From the NCBI GenBank assembly GCA_027382625.1, contig JAJKFJ010001763.1, positions 1 through 10,594 of the forward strand: a stretch of 10,594 nt of DNA, given 5' to 3'. The stretch comes from Tetmemena sp. SeJ-2015. Lineage: Eukaryota; Ciliophora; Spirotrichea; Sporadotrichida; Oxytrichidae. Every line of letters starts with the position of its first letter. The first letter of the stretch is position 1. The notes beneath the pieces are model-generated. The model did no database searches, was not told where the DNA came from, and worked only from the letters and a program-made list of their open reading frames with translations. Positions 1 through 8,520 of this stretch are shown piece after piece. A program made the position numbers and the translations under genes.

Positions 1-365
1 GTCTGAAATTTTGTCCTAGAGTGCCCAAAATCTGCCCAAGTCCCAAAGTTTTAGCAAGGTTGGAACAAAGTTGAGATTCGTTTGCCAAGTTCAAAACAAG
101 TTTGAAAGTTTCAAGTAAAAGCTAAGTTGAAGGGACTAAAATCTTTGGTTTCAAGTCTAAAATCGGCGACCGCAGCTCCTAAAACCAACTTTCACGAACT
201 CAACTCCAACTTTGGCGCAAGTTAGCTCAAAAAGTTCAGAACTCAACCTAAAATCGTTCCACGGTGGCAAAAATGTTTGAAATCGTACTAAAAAGTTAGA
301 AATCGGCAGTTCAGAGTCCAGGTTGGCCAAGAAAGTTGGCGAAGCCATAGTTTTGATTTCAGTTT
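1..365. other. Compositionally distinct left block with recurrent AAGTT/AAATCG words
   Basis: Sample lines here are about 40-43% G+C, against roughly 12-25% in the DNA that follows. AAGTT recurs ten times (starts at 46, 68, 87, 98, 106, 124, 219, 232, 293, 333), and AAATCG occurs at about 160, 251, 280 and 300, so the block looks like internally repetitive, diverged repeat DNA. A 63-codon minus-strand frame (348 down to 157) spans much of it and begins MASPTFLANL. It has no recognisable motif, and the repeated words alone explain its low stop density, so I do not call it a gene. The block probably is the edge of a transposable element or satellite-like repeat cut by the window start. That identity is inference; the composition and word recurrence are directly visible. 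Confidence 0.5.
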
Positions 366-462
366 TAAGATTTAAGTTACTTATTTTATAAATTTAGTCC
401 AAGATCAACTATTATATATCACAATTTTTGATTTCAACCCCGATCTGAGCCCGGATCGCTCG

Positions 463-532
463 ATTATTCTGAAAATCACGCGGAATTGATATAAATATAA
501 ATGATCCAGGGTATATTATTATGAAAATCACG
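463..532. repeat. Short direct repeat, 17 of 18 bases, 52 bp period
   Basis: Bases 463-480 and 515-532 match at 17 of 18 positions; the shared core is TGAAAATCACG (470-480 and 522-532). The core contains C and G bases that are scarce in this region, so a chance match is less likely than for a pure A/T word. The DNA between the copies does not align as a longer unit. The copies may be the remains of a small tandem duplication or paired binding sites; I have no evidence to choose. Confidence 0.6.
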
Positions 533-1870
533 ATTTAGGTCAATAATTCTTAAAATAGGAATAAGTTGGATCAGTCGTATTTATATATTTAATTTCTGAT
601 TTTTAACTAATGTAAATTGATCATTAATTTTTGATTTAATTTAACAATCTCCTAATTTTCATTAAATTCCTACCTATAATAATTAATAATTATTAAGTAT
701 TAAAAATGATCTATGTAAAGAATAAATTCATTTACTTAATAAAATGGTTTTTTAACTTCGAAGAGTTATCATACTCGGCTAAGCATTAGTACGAATATTT
801 TAATTAACTTTTTCATAGTAGAGTAATTTAAAGCCTAACAATCAACAGTCTCTTAAATAAAACATTTTTTATTACAATTTAAATTAAGTTTTGAAAATCT
901 TTTTAAATGTGACCTTAAGTTAATCACTCATAAATCTGTTCTTTCTCCCTTATAATTATTGTATTAAATTTTGGAAGTTGCTCTCTCTCACGCTTTATGC
1001 TATTAAGTTTCTAGATTAACCTAGGTTACCTATTTCATATAAATTTTTCTCTTAGGACTTTTGAAATATTGTCAATTTGCTTTGCTATAATAATCAAAAT
1101 TATATTTATTAAAAATAATTCTCAGGATTAACTAGCTTAATATTAAATTAATATTAATCTTTCAACAATTCAATTTTCAGAATCTTTGAATAAAATATTA
1201 ACTAGAAAAATAATCTTTCATCATTATTCCGGCGTTACGAATATTAATCTTAAATTTAAGGTAAGAGTTTATCAAAAAATGCAAATATCTTTTTTTATCC
1301 TTTTGTCGAATTATATTTATAATTGCTTCTTCATTTATTTAAATTAAAATAAATTAAATTTTAAATATTTATTTATAATCTAATTTTAAAAGAAACATTC
1401 AATAAAATTAAATTTACCTTCGATATGCACTTAATCGAATTGTTCCTACGCACTATAATCAATATAAAATTGTAATTTTTAAATATAATGAATGCTTGAG
1501 TTTTTTACTTGGCCTATCTCTAGTTTATATAGAGAAATAAACAATTTTATTATACTGCATTTATACTTGATTAAATTAATTAGAATGCTCTTATTAGAAC
1601 TATCGCCTCTATATAAAATCCAATTTTGTTTAATAATTTTCTTAATACAGTTCATAAATAGAAAATATAATGAGGAAAATTTTTATAAAAGGAACCTAAA
1701 ATGTTCTGAACATATTTAATTAATTTCTATATTTAAAATAAGATGATAGAATATAAAAAAAATATAAAACCTCGCAAAAAATAAAAAGTCAAAGATGAAT
1801 TAATTTATAAATAAATTAAAACAAATATTTTTTATAAATAAAATATATTTTGCGACATTATTTAATTAAG

Positions 1871-1920
1871 ATAATATCAACTCTAAAACGATAATTTAAT
1901 TTAAGCAGAGTTGAAATTAT
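1871..1920. repeat. Imperfect inverted repeat, 14-base arms with one mismatch
   Basis: Arms 1871-1884 and 1907-1920 pair at 13 of 14 positions around a 22-base spacer. The inner eight bases are TCAACTCT and AGAGTTGA. The presence of C/G pairs in the arms lifts it a little above the background of A/T hairpins, but a simple base-composition estimate still allows one or two of this quality by chance in a window this size. Confidence 0.5.
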
Positions 1921-2546
1921 GTTTTTTAATAATTGTTATACTATACTATAATTTCCTTCTCGTCAGTAGTGACTATAATTTTATTTTTCAAAAAATAAAA
2001 ATTATCATCTGCAAAAAAGAATAAGACTAACTAAAATTATTATATTTGTTAAATTAATTATTACAAAGATAAAAATTTGTAACTTTTTAACTATATATTT
2101 ATTATTTATAAATAAATAAAAAATAGTTTATTTAATTTAATCTATTAAGATGTCTATCTATTATAGTAATTTCACATAATATTTAAGTTGTCCATTAAGG
2201 GTTCTAAATAGTTTGATAAATGTAATTAAAGAAATTATAATTCATGCCAGTTAATCTTGAGATAGAAAACCTTTAATATCAATTTAAGTTGTTTAATTAA
2301 GCCTGATATAGATAAATTGGGAGTTGATTATTCTATTTTATTTGCTCACTTCTTCATTTCAATATTTTTCATTACATTTCTACAAAATATAAAATTCCTT
2401 CCTCTCTATATAATAACTGCATAATATGATAAACGAACAAGATTAGAACTTTTTTATTTAAATTTGGTTATTTATAATAAATTTTTTACAATGAATCAAA
2501 AGAACATCTAGCGATTCATCAATAAGGAATTGCTTTCTCCTTATAA

Positions 2547-2604
2547 AATATTAAACCTTGCATTAAATAATGGTTATACTTAATATTAAAACTTGCATTA
2601 AATA
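2547..2604. repeat. Partial tandem duplication, 35 bp period
   Basis: Bases 2547-2569 and 2582-2604 match at 22 of 23 positions, the only difference being at 2556/2557 against 2591/2592 (CC versus AC). Both contain the word CTTGCATTAAATA. The offset is 35 bp, so this is the start of two adjacent 35-bp units whose second halves have diverged (after 2569 and 2604). The match is far too long for chance even at this composition. It is a real local duplication, probably by replication slippage. Confidence 0.8.
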
Positions 2605-2959
2605 TAAATTATTAAAAAGGAAATACTTATAATGCTGCCCTATTTTGATTTGGTTAAGGCTCCTTTTCTTTATTTTGGAATAAATATATCCTCAGATATC
2701 ACTAGTTAATGAGTATAGATAAAATTTATTTTTCATAATCTTATTCAAGGCATGAATAATTGTTATCAAAATATCAACTATTACGAAAATTAATCTAAAA
2801 TGAAAAGCCGATATAAATGAATTTCAAGAAAATAAATCATAACTGAGAAAAATGGATAATTTTAACAGTTTTCTAACTATAGGATAAATAATATGCCTAA
2901 GTCCATATGAATTGGTCTTCCCTTTGATATTTAGAACATGCTGATACCAATTTAAATTT

Positions 2960-2983
2960 GGATTTTTTAATTTAAAAAAATCC
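2960..2983. repeat. Hairpin, 9-base arms
   Basis: GGATTTTTT (2960-2968) pairs perfectly with AAAAAATCC (2975-2983) around a 6-base loop. It is immediately preceded by a near-palindrome CCAATTTAAATTTGG ending at 2961. It is of a quality that AT-rich DNA can give by chance. It gains a little interest from standing about 50 bases from the best inverted repeat of the window (3030-3071). Confidence 0.4.
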
Positions 2984-3029
2984 TCTATGGATAAAACTTT
3001 TAATTTCTAAATCTAAATCTTGAATTTAA

Positions 3030-3071
3030 TTTCAAAATTTATCTTATATAATTTAATTATAAATTTTGAAA
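3030..3071. repeat. Perfect inverted repeat, 13-base arms
   Basis: TTTCAAAATTTAT (3030-3042) and ATAAATTTTGAAA (3059-3071) are exact reverse complements with a 16-base spacer. This is the longest perfect stem I found. With about 80% A+T and independent bases, I estimate that fewer than one such stem is expected in the window, so it is mildly unusual. It could be a cruciform-prone site or the relic of a small inverted-repeat element. No flanking target-site duplication was recognised. Confidence 0.6.
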
Positions 3072-5140
3072 GTTTTTTATTTTGACTTACGAGTCCAAGA
3101 TTTATGAAATATAGTTTTCTTAATTTTATTTTACTTCTACGACATATTTTCCTTTACTTTTAAGAAATTAATACTTTTATTAAATATAATTATATAAGGT
3201 CATTGAGCAGGATTTAACAATATTAATTTTTTGTTGGTTTTATTTTATTTAATTATGAAAGAAAGTAAATAAATAATTGCGATCCCTAAATAAACACACT
3301 TCTACTGAATATAAGATTAAAGAGGGTAGCTAGAGTAATTAATATATATTTTAAATTATACAATTTGACAAAGAATAATTTTATAAGAACTTATATGAAG
3401 TATTTAATTTGATAACCTAACTTAGCGATGGTAATTATAATCGCGAGACACTGAAGAAGCAAAAACAAATATAAGTGCTTGCTTAATATTTCTATTTGAG
3501 AAGAAAAAAACAAAAAATAAATGAATTAGATATATTTACTAAACTTTAATAATTAAATTAGCAGAAGTTTTTAGCTAATAAGATATTTTCTTGCTCGTTT
3601 TGTGTTACTAATTTTCTTATTTCACTCCAATTTAATCATACTAAAAGCTTAAAATAATCGATGCACCAAAAATTCTATCTCATTTTTAAATATTATATAT
3701 TTCTTTTAATTTTTATCAATTTAAATTTATTAACTATTAGATACTATTATAGATAGGAATTCTCGAAATTTTCATCATTTATTTATCTAAACATTATTTA
3801 CAAAAATTAATTTTTAAAACCTAAAATAATTTCAAAAGAGTTTAAGTTGCAACTAGTATTTAAATAATGTTTTGTACAAATTATACACTGTAATCTTATT
3901 TATTTTAACTTTTCATAATGTAAACTCTTGGTAGAAATTATAAATCCCTATCTTAATTTAATTAAAAAAGAAAGAAAGTTCCCCCCTCTTAGTAAAGATA
4001 TAGTTGGTGCAAAGAGAAGAAATCAAACAACCAAAATAATTTTACACTTGATTTATAATTTCATTGCATTTGATAAAGTTAATAATGATATTTTTTATAT
4101 TAAATTTTCCTCTTAATAAAACAATATTTTCAGAATTAATTTATATTACTTTCATTATCTGGAACTATATTAGCATCTTAGAATTAAATAAAAAGATTTC
4201 CAATAAATTTAAAATAAAACAAGACAATTTTTCTTAATAAGTAAGAATTTTGCTTACTTCTATTTAACAATTGAATTATTTTATAATAAATTAAATCTTT
4301 TTAATTTGCGCATTTAAAGGTTTTTTTTCTAAATTTAAAGAATAAAATAAAAATTAATTGAGTTTAATTAGATGGTTTTAACAAAATAATTTGCTTATCT
4401 TAGATAATTAAAATTTTATAAAGAGGATTTTTAAAGATATGAAACGAAAAGAGTTTATCAATCTGATACACAATTCACTTTGAAAATATGATGTAACAAT
4501 TTAAGGTTAATACCCCACTAAGGTCTTCTTTTAATTATAAAGATAAGCTACTTATAATTGCCTTTTTAAGATTTAGGGTGTCTGTTTTTAATTAATTAAG
4601 CTGTATTGTTCGCAATAAAACATCAAGGATTCTATTTATTTTTAGCTTGTGATAAAGATAAAAATTATTAATTCTTAAATTTAAATCCAAAAGTGTAGAT
4701 AGTAAGCTTCTTCTATGTGATCTTGACTTCACTTATTACAGCCTTCATATCTTCATAGAGTAATCGCAAATAAACAGACATATTTTTTATAAATTACTCT
4801 AACTATTTTAATAAATAAAATATTTTTCAATATAAATTGAGGATAATTCTTCTCTTAAAGTTAAGAAAAAAGATAAAAAGTATTAAAATATTTTGTAAAT
4901 TTAGGAATCAAGTTCAGCATTTTATTATAGATGTTAAATAAAGATGAAAAAGTTAAAAGGAAATTAATTTAAGAACAATATTTTAACCATGTCAATTATT
5001 TCATTTAGAGTAGAATAACATATAAATATATTGATAATAATTAGATTTTATGAATATAGTGAAGATAAAAAATGTTGTACAATTAAAAAATATCTTCAGA
5101 TACGATAATTATTTGATTAAAACCATGTTTATTAAATTAA

Positions 5141-5397
5141 TTATGATTTCATATTGGCTATTGGAGTTGATATATACATTAGGGGAGATCTTATGACAAG
5201 TTCATTATAATACGAGGGGCTATTAACAGTCCCTGCCAGCTCTTGAAATTAGTTCTTTCTTTGTCCTTCATATACTACAGATTCCTGGATCTTCTCTTGT
5301 CGACTCATAACTGTTGCTTTCTTATTTTTCAGCAAAATTTGCCTGGATTTTCTGTATTCCCGAATAAAATTCATTCGTAGTAAGCAACTGGGTATGT
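5141..5397 (-). pseudogene. Possible broken exon or gene fragment, unidentified product
   Basis: On the minus strand one frame stays open from 5397 down to 5141 except for a single TAA at 5251-5249. Its upstream part contains an ATG at 5374-5372 and 41 codons rich in Arg, Lys, Gln and Glu (MNFIREYRKS...); the part after the stop reads FQELAGTVNS... and then NELVIRSPLMY. The codons are mixed and the composition balanced, unlike the Phe/Ile/Asn/Lys frames elsewhere. A minus-strand acceptor-like CTCTTTTCAG ends at 5399-5398 region, just upstream. A CTAAT word next to the stop and a following TGGCAG could instead mark an intron end. I do not recognise a family. The overlapping plus strand also has an exon-like reading, so the strand is uncertain. 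It could equally be a chance frame in a less AT-rich island. Confidence 0.2.
5333..5391 (+). other. Candidate exon on the plus strand, unidentified
   Basis: A pyrimidine-rich acceptor (CTTTCTTATTTTTCAG, ending at 5332) precedes 59 bases, followed by a donor-like GTATGTT from 5392. Between them one frame, entered after one base, is open and reads KICLDFLYSR and on to RSKQLG. A CTCATAAC word about 20 bases upstream of the acceptor could serve as a branch site. All these signals are short and occur by chance, and this stretch is antisense to the minus-strand candidate 5141-5397. At most one of the two is likely to be real. No protein family is recognised. Confidence 0.15.
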
Positions 5398-5433
5398 TAC
5401 TGAAAAGAGGTTTTGTATTTTAAAACATCCCTG

Positions 5434-5436
<3 letters not shown>

Positions 5437-5469
<33 letters not shown>
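5437..5469. repeat. (GA)16 microsatellite
   Basis: An uninterrupted run of sixteen GA units plus a final G spans 33 bases. On the opposite strand it is a (CT)n pyrimidine tract. It sits inside the less AT-rich island of 5141-5640. GA/CT runs of this kind are common near plant genes and untranslated regions, but one run is not proof of a gene. Pure runs of this length usually vary in length between individuals. Confidence 0.97.
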
Positions 5470-5471
<2 letters not shown>

Positions 5472-5521
5472 AGCTATCTATTGGTAATCAGTATCTGGCA
5501 ACTTGACCTAATGTATCGCAG

Positions 5522-5614
5522 ATGGATGCAGGTGAGATTGACATCCATATCCGAAGTGCAACTAGAAATGTTTTCAATGGAATTAATTCTTTTCGGGGGC
5601 CTTCAATTTCTTGA
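5522..5614 (+). other. Short coding-like frame, 30 codons, unidentified
   Basis: From an ATG at 5522 a frame runs 30 codons to TGA at 5612-5614, beginning MDAGEIDIHIRSATRNVF. The composition is balanced and protein-like. The ATG follows GTATCGCAG, which could be an acceptor, and GCAG|GTGAGA at 5528-5537 is a good donor match, so the true exon limits would be unclear. A different plus-strand frame (71 codons, 5481-5696) and a minus-strand frame of about 45 codons (about 5609 down to 5470) overlap it. With three overlapping choices and no known motif, I treat this as a sign of a possible gene remnant, not as a gene. Confidence 0.15.
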
Positions 5615-5619
5615 AGCCC
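5597..5619. repeat. GC-containing hairpin
   Basis: CTTCAA (5601-5606) pairs with TTGAAG (5611-5616) across a 4-base loop TTTC. After one bulged C at 5600, GGG (5597-5599) pairs with CCC (5617-5619). Nine pairs, five of them G-C, make this the most stable-looking stem in the window, in DNA where G and C are rare. It could act in RNA on either strand; no role is shown. No long T run follows directly, so it is not a typical bacterial terminator. Confidence 0.55.
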
Positions 5620-5640
5620 GCCAACCTCTCACCTTTTTTC

Positions 5641-7155
5641 TTTGTAATTTGGTCACTATTTGTTTGACTTATCAATCAATTTTAAAATACTTATAATTTA
5701 CCACATTAGATAGGCAATAAAATATTGTCCTATATCTATTTATTTATTTTATGATATTTTCTCTATATTTAAACTACTTTAAATATAAATTAATTCTATA
5801 AATGAAGAAATTTTTAAATATAAAAAAATTTCACATGCTTCATTGATGTTCACTATATTTGTTACATAATTATTAAATAGAAGAATAAAAGTATAAAATA
5901 AAGAAATTTTAAATAATAATTCTTCCTTCTGGCAGAGAATCTTATACTTAGCAGGTTTCACTTTCATCTATTAGATTCAACAATCTAAACAACCCCAATA
6001 TTTTTTTCTCTTCTCAATTTAAATTCCAATATATAAGGGTTTTCATTATAAAAGTCTGACTAAAATTATGTATGAAGTGATTTAATATGATTCGAATTTC
6101 TAAATCAATGAATAACATTTTCTTATAATTATTTCTTAAAATTCTTAAAAGATCATAATACCATAGATAAAATTTGGAGTATAGAGTTCTTTGTCTTTAA
6201 TAACATAAAGTAACTAATTTTTGAAGGGTAAGAAAAAGTTTTTTAAATTAATTTTAATTAAATTATTTAAAATGAGATGTGCATTATCAGTTTCTTATTT
6301 TACTTATCATAATAAGCAGAAATAAAAATTATAGTGTACTATTATCGTTTGAAAACAATAAAAACTAAAATCCATTCTAAGATTATTTATATAAAATATA
6401 TCAGAATTCTATTATTGCTTGCCTTGAATATATTTATGCTAGCATAGATAGAGATATCAAACAAATTCAACTATCAATATTTTTAATTTATTTTTATTTA
6501 AATTACTATAAATTAAAATTATATTTTATATTTTTCTTAAATTTTGTGTGCTTCTCAATCAATAATATATTTAAAGAAATAATGTTTTATCTGAAAGAAA
6601 AATAAAATAAATATAAAATTTAATTGCAGTATATTTTAAGCTGTAGTTTTTATGATAAGAGAGAAAAGGTTCAGTTTTACAAACTTATTAAATCAAATGA
6701 AGTTCACATTAAATTTTATATGCAATAATATTGCCATTAAATTATAAAATTTAATTAAATTGTCATCAAAGCCAACCAAATTAATTTAGAAAGATTAAAT
6801 TTAGATAATCATTAGGAAATTAGATTACTTTAATTAAACTTTTATTTAAATTGTGAAAATCTTAGTCTATATTTGAAAATGAATAAAAGCTTTTTTTTTC
6901 TAAAAGAAGCAAGCTTAAAAATAATTTTGTGCTGATTTTTTATTTTAAGATTGAATTCTAATAACTAATTGAATGAAGTTATCTTTGTTTCTAAAAATGC
7001 TTTATAAGAACTTTTGAAACAACTGGTTTGTTTACTTTGAGGCCATTAAATGAAATTTCTGTAGCAGTAATGAAAGTTTATTATGAGTAGAATATGTATA
7101 TGTGATTGGTAGTAAGAGATATTTGAAATAACTTTAAAAGTAGATCTTGATTGAA
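5641..7155. other. AT-rich non-coding DNA between two islands
   Basis: No gene is supported. A 62-codon minus-strand frame (5967 down to 5779) overlaps two A/T hairpins and has chance-like composition. Other visible items are a hairpin TTAGATT/AATCTAA with a 4-base loop (5971-5988), a perfect 12-base palindrome TATGCTAGCATA (6435-6446), and GCAATAATATTGC (6722-6734). From about 7010 onward the sequence becomes less AT-rich, leading into the tRNA-like element, but no frame or motif stands out in 7010-7155. Confidence 0.55.
5764..5832. repeat. Two adjacent A/T hairpins
   Basis: TATATTTAAA (5764-5773) pairs perfectly with TTTAAATATA (5778-5787) around a 4-base loop CTAC. Twenty bases on, GAAATTTTT (5807-5815) pairs with AAAAATTTC (5824-5832) around 8 bases. 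Ten-base A/T stems are expected a few times in a window of this composition, so their closeness is the only notable point. Confidence 0.45.
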
Positions 7156-7236
7156 GTCCTCATGATCAGAGGGTTAACAGCTAGATGAGTGTTTTTTTGG
7201 ACCAAGGTTCAACTCCCACTAGTCAGCCTCTTTTTT
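7156..7236 (+). mobile_element. tRNA-like Pol III promoter relic (SINE head or decayed tRNA gene)
   Basis: An A-box-like sequence TGATCAGAGGGTTAACAGC (7163-7181; compare the consensus TRGYNNARNNGG and common TGGCTCAGTGGTTA forms) is followed 24 bases later by a B-box-like GGTTCAACTCC (7206-7216; consensus GGTTCGANTCC). If the T at 7163 is tRNA position 8, the B box falls almost where a 72-73-base tRNA places its T arm. A run of six T (7231-7236) stands just downstream, where a Pol III terminator would be. The stems do not fold: acceptor ends and most of the T stem are unpaired. Seven T at 7192-7198 lie about where the anticodon loop would be and would tend to stop Pol III early. It is therefore not a working tRNA. 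A tRNA-derived SINE is the likeliest origin. A weak target duplication candidate is AAATAACT (7126-7133) against AAATAATT (7253-7260). Confidence 0.5.
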
Positions 7237-7238
7237 AA

Positions 7239-7352
7239 AAAAATTTTCCGACAAATAATTATAACAGCAATAGTAGTAACAGTAGTAATAGTAACAATAA
7301 TAAAAGAAATGATATGGAAGACGATGACGATGACGAAGATGAAGAAAATTAA
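7239..7352 (+). repeat. Trinucleotide-rich low-complexity frame, Asn/Ser then Asp/Glu
   Basis: Bases 7263-7304 are built from AAT, AGT, AAC and AGC triplets, and 7317-7346 from GAC, GAT and GAA triplets. In one plus frame, open from 7239 to TAA at 7350-7352, they read as a run of Asn and Ser, then KRND, then MEDDDDDEDEEN. A tract switching from Asn/Ser to acidic residues is typical of disordered parts of eukaryotic proteins, so this could be the tail of a lost coding exon. It could also be two simple-sequence repeats side by side. There is no upstream frame: a stop lies at 7236-7238. The B-box element ends directly before it. Confidence 0.5.
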
Positions 7353-8310
7353 TTAGCGGAAGAATAGTTTGAAAAGAGGAAAAGTTGGAAAATAAATAAG
7401 AGATGTTTCAAAAAGTGAAAACTAAATCTGATACAGTGAGGCTCAAAAGTACGCAATTAAAGATCATGGCAGTTATTAATCTAGAGATGTCTTTATAAAT
7501 TAAACCATCAAATCTTTTATACATCTCTTTTTAACAATCTCTCTAATCCATTCATATTCTACCTATAATACTTTTAAATTATCTTTCTTAGTTTCTCTTA
7601 ATTATTCAAATTTAAGAAAGAGTTTTATTAAATCAATGAGCATAGTCTGTTCATTATTCTGGCCATGATCTCCATCTTTACTCTCTGAAATAATAAAATT
7701 AAATTTTTATATTTGATTAATTAATTTAATAGATGTTTTGCATATTAAAAATAAAAAATAAAGTGAGAATGATCATATAAAATAACTAAATCTTGATAAA
7801 ATTTATCCAATATTATATATAATATAAATAAATGATGAATGTTAAATTAAACATTAAATTAAGATGCTACTTCCTAATTTAAGAGAAAAACTTAATCAAT
7901 TTTTTTTAAAAAAATTATCATTTGACTGCATCGTCTGAAGCTTGCATTAATTTTATACTAAAATGTCTCTTAAATAAAGAAAGAATACTATTTATAACAT
8001 ATATTTAAATTAAACTTTAATCAGAGTTCACACTGCTTTAATTAAATTATAAATATTATTACTGAGAAAATTTATTTCAATATTTTATTAATTAAAGATG
8101 CGAAAAAAAAGAAGATAAAATTTTAAAAATATTATTTTAATTACAAAGATCCTAACTTAATTAAAGCTGAGAATAACAAAAAAGAGAATTAAATTAGATA
8201 TTATTTTGAAATTGAATAAATCATTGGCAGTTGAAGTGTGTCCTATTTAAATAATTATTAGACCATTTGATTCAGCATTAAATTTTAAAAAAAATTTTAT
8301 TCTTGTAACT
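7353..8310. other. AT-rich non-coding DNA
   Basis: No gene is supported. Bases 7353-7440 are purine-rich on the plus strand. The word AGAGATGT occurs at 7399-7406 and 7483-7490, and its reverse complement ACATCTCT at 7521-7528, giving an 8-base stem with a 30-base loop. A perfect 16-base A/T palindrome lies at 7810-7825. A/T runs occur near 7900 and 8285. Nothing suggests a function. Confidence 0.55.
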
Positions 8311-8520
8311 TTAGTGTGGAAGAGCTCAGTAAAGAGTTATAAGAGACACAAATTTTAATGAAAATAATGTTGATGAAGAAAAATGCGTGAGTCATATCTC
8401 TATGCTGAGAGGAGCTATGAAGATGATTAAAGTATAAAATCACATTAATTTTTGAAAAGCTTTTGAACAAGCTGCAGATCAGGGGGTGAATCAGTGATTT
8501 CAACTGTCACGAAGTTGCAA
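8311..8520 (+). other. Less AT-rich island with broken coding-like fragments
   Basis: Sample lines here are about 28-43% G+C. On the plus strand, one frame reads SVEELSKEL from 8313 to a TAA at 8340-8342, continues ETQILMKIMLMKKNA to TGA at 8388-8390, and the adjacent frame continues MRESYLYAERSYEDD from 8383 to TAA at 8428-8430. The first frame then resumes with FEKLLNKLQIRG, ending in TGA at 8487-8489. The series would fit a decayed coding region with one stop and a frame change, but each piece is short and I recognise no family. A 68-codon minus frame (8503 down to 8297) overlaps and looks like a shadow or chance frame. Confidence that this was ever coding is low. Confidence 0.2.

Larger units (their letters stand above)
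366..2546. other. AT-rich non-coding DNA, left part
   Basis: No gene is supported here. All frames are broken at short intervals; the longest (75 codons, 1492-1719, plus strand) is rich in Phe, Leu, Ile, Asn, Lys and Tyr, as random AT-rich DNA gives. Visible small structures are a GC-rich patch at 436-461 with CGATC/GATCG arms (441-445, 454-458), a direct repeat at 463-532, a perfect 12-base palindrome centred on CCTAGG at 1017-1028, an imperfect inverted repeat at 1871-1920, an 11-base direct repeat ATTTAAGTTGT at 2181-2191 and 2282-2292, and a 7-base hairpin ATGAATC/GATTCAT at 2491-2519. None points to a function. Confidence 0.6.
2605..5140. other. AT-rich non-coding DNA, middle part
   Basis: No gene is supported. 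The longest frame (3928-4116, plus, 62 codons) has no motif and biased AT-rich amino acids. Some lines fall to about 12% G+C (for example 4321-4380). Small hairpins occur at 2960-2983 and 3030-3071 (listed separately), 4239-4259 (AAGTAAG/CTTACTT, 7-base loop) and 4533-4559 (AATTATAA/TTATAATT). A perfect 10-base palindrome AGTTGCAACT lies near 3847. A slightly less AT-rich patch at about 4690-4760 contains nothing I can name. Confidence 0.6.

Noticed and set aside
157..348. 63-codon minus-strand frame beginning MASPTFLANL
   Set aside because: It lies in a block of recurring AAGTT and AAATCG words that are short of stops on this strand, and shows no domain. Better explained as repeat DNA.
1492..1719. 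75-codon plus-strand open frame, the longest in the window
   Set aside because: Dominated by Phe, Leu, Ile, Asn, Lys and Tyr as expected from random AT-rich DNA. No motif, no supporting splice or start context, and surroundings of the same composition.
3928..4116. 62-codon plus-strand frame
   Set aside because: Biased composition and no recognisable motif; such lengths occur by chance in several places here.
5779..5967. 62-codon minus-strand frame
   Set aside because: Overlaps two A/T hairpins and has chance-like composition.
7156..7228. Intact tRNA gene
   Set aside because: The boxes are present, but the acceptor, D and T stems do not pair and a T7 run occupies the anticodon region.
8297..8503. 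68-codon minus-strand frame
   Set aside because: Rich in Ser, Phe and Ile with no motif, and antisense to the more protein-like plus-strand fragments of the same island.
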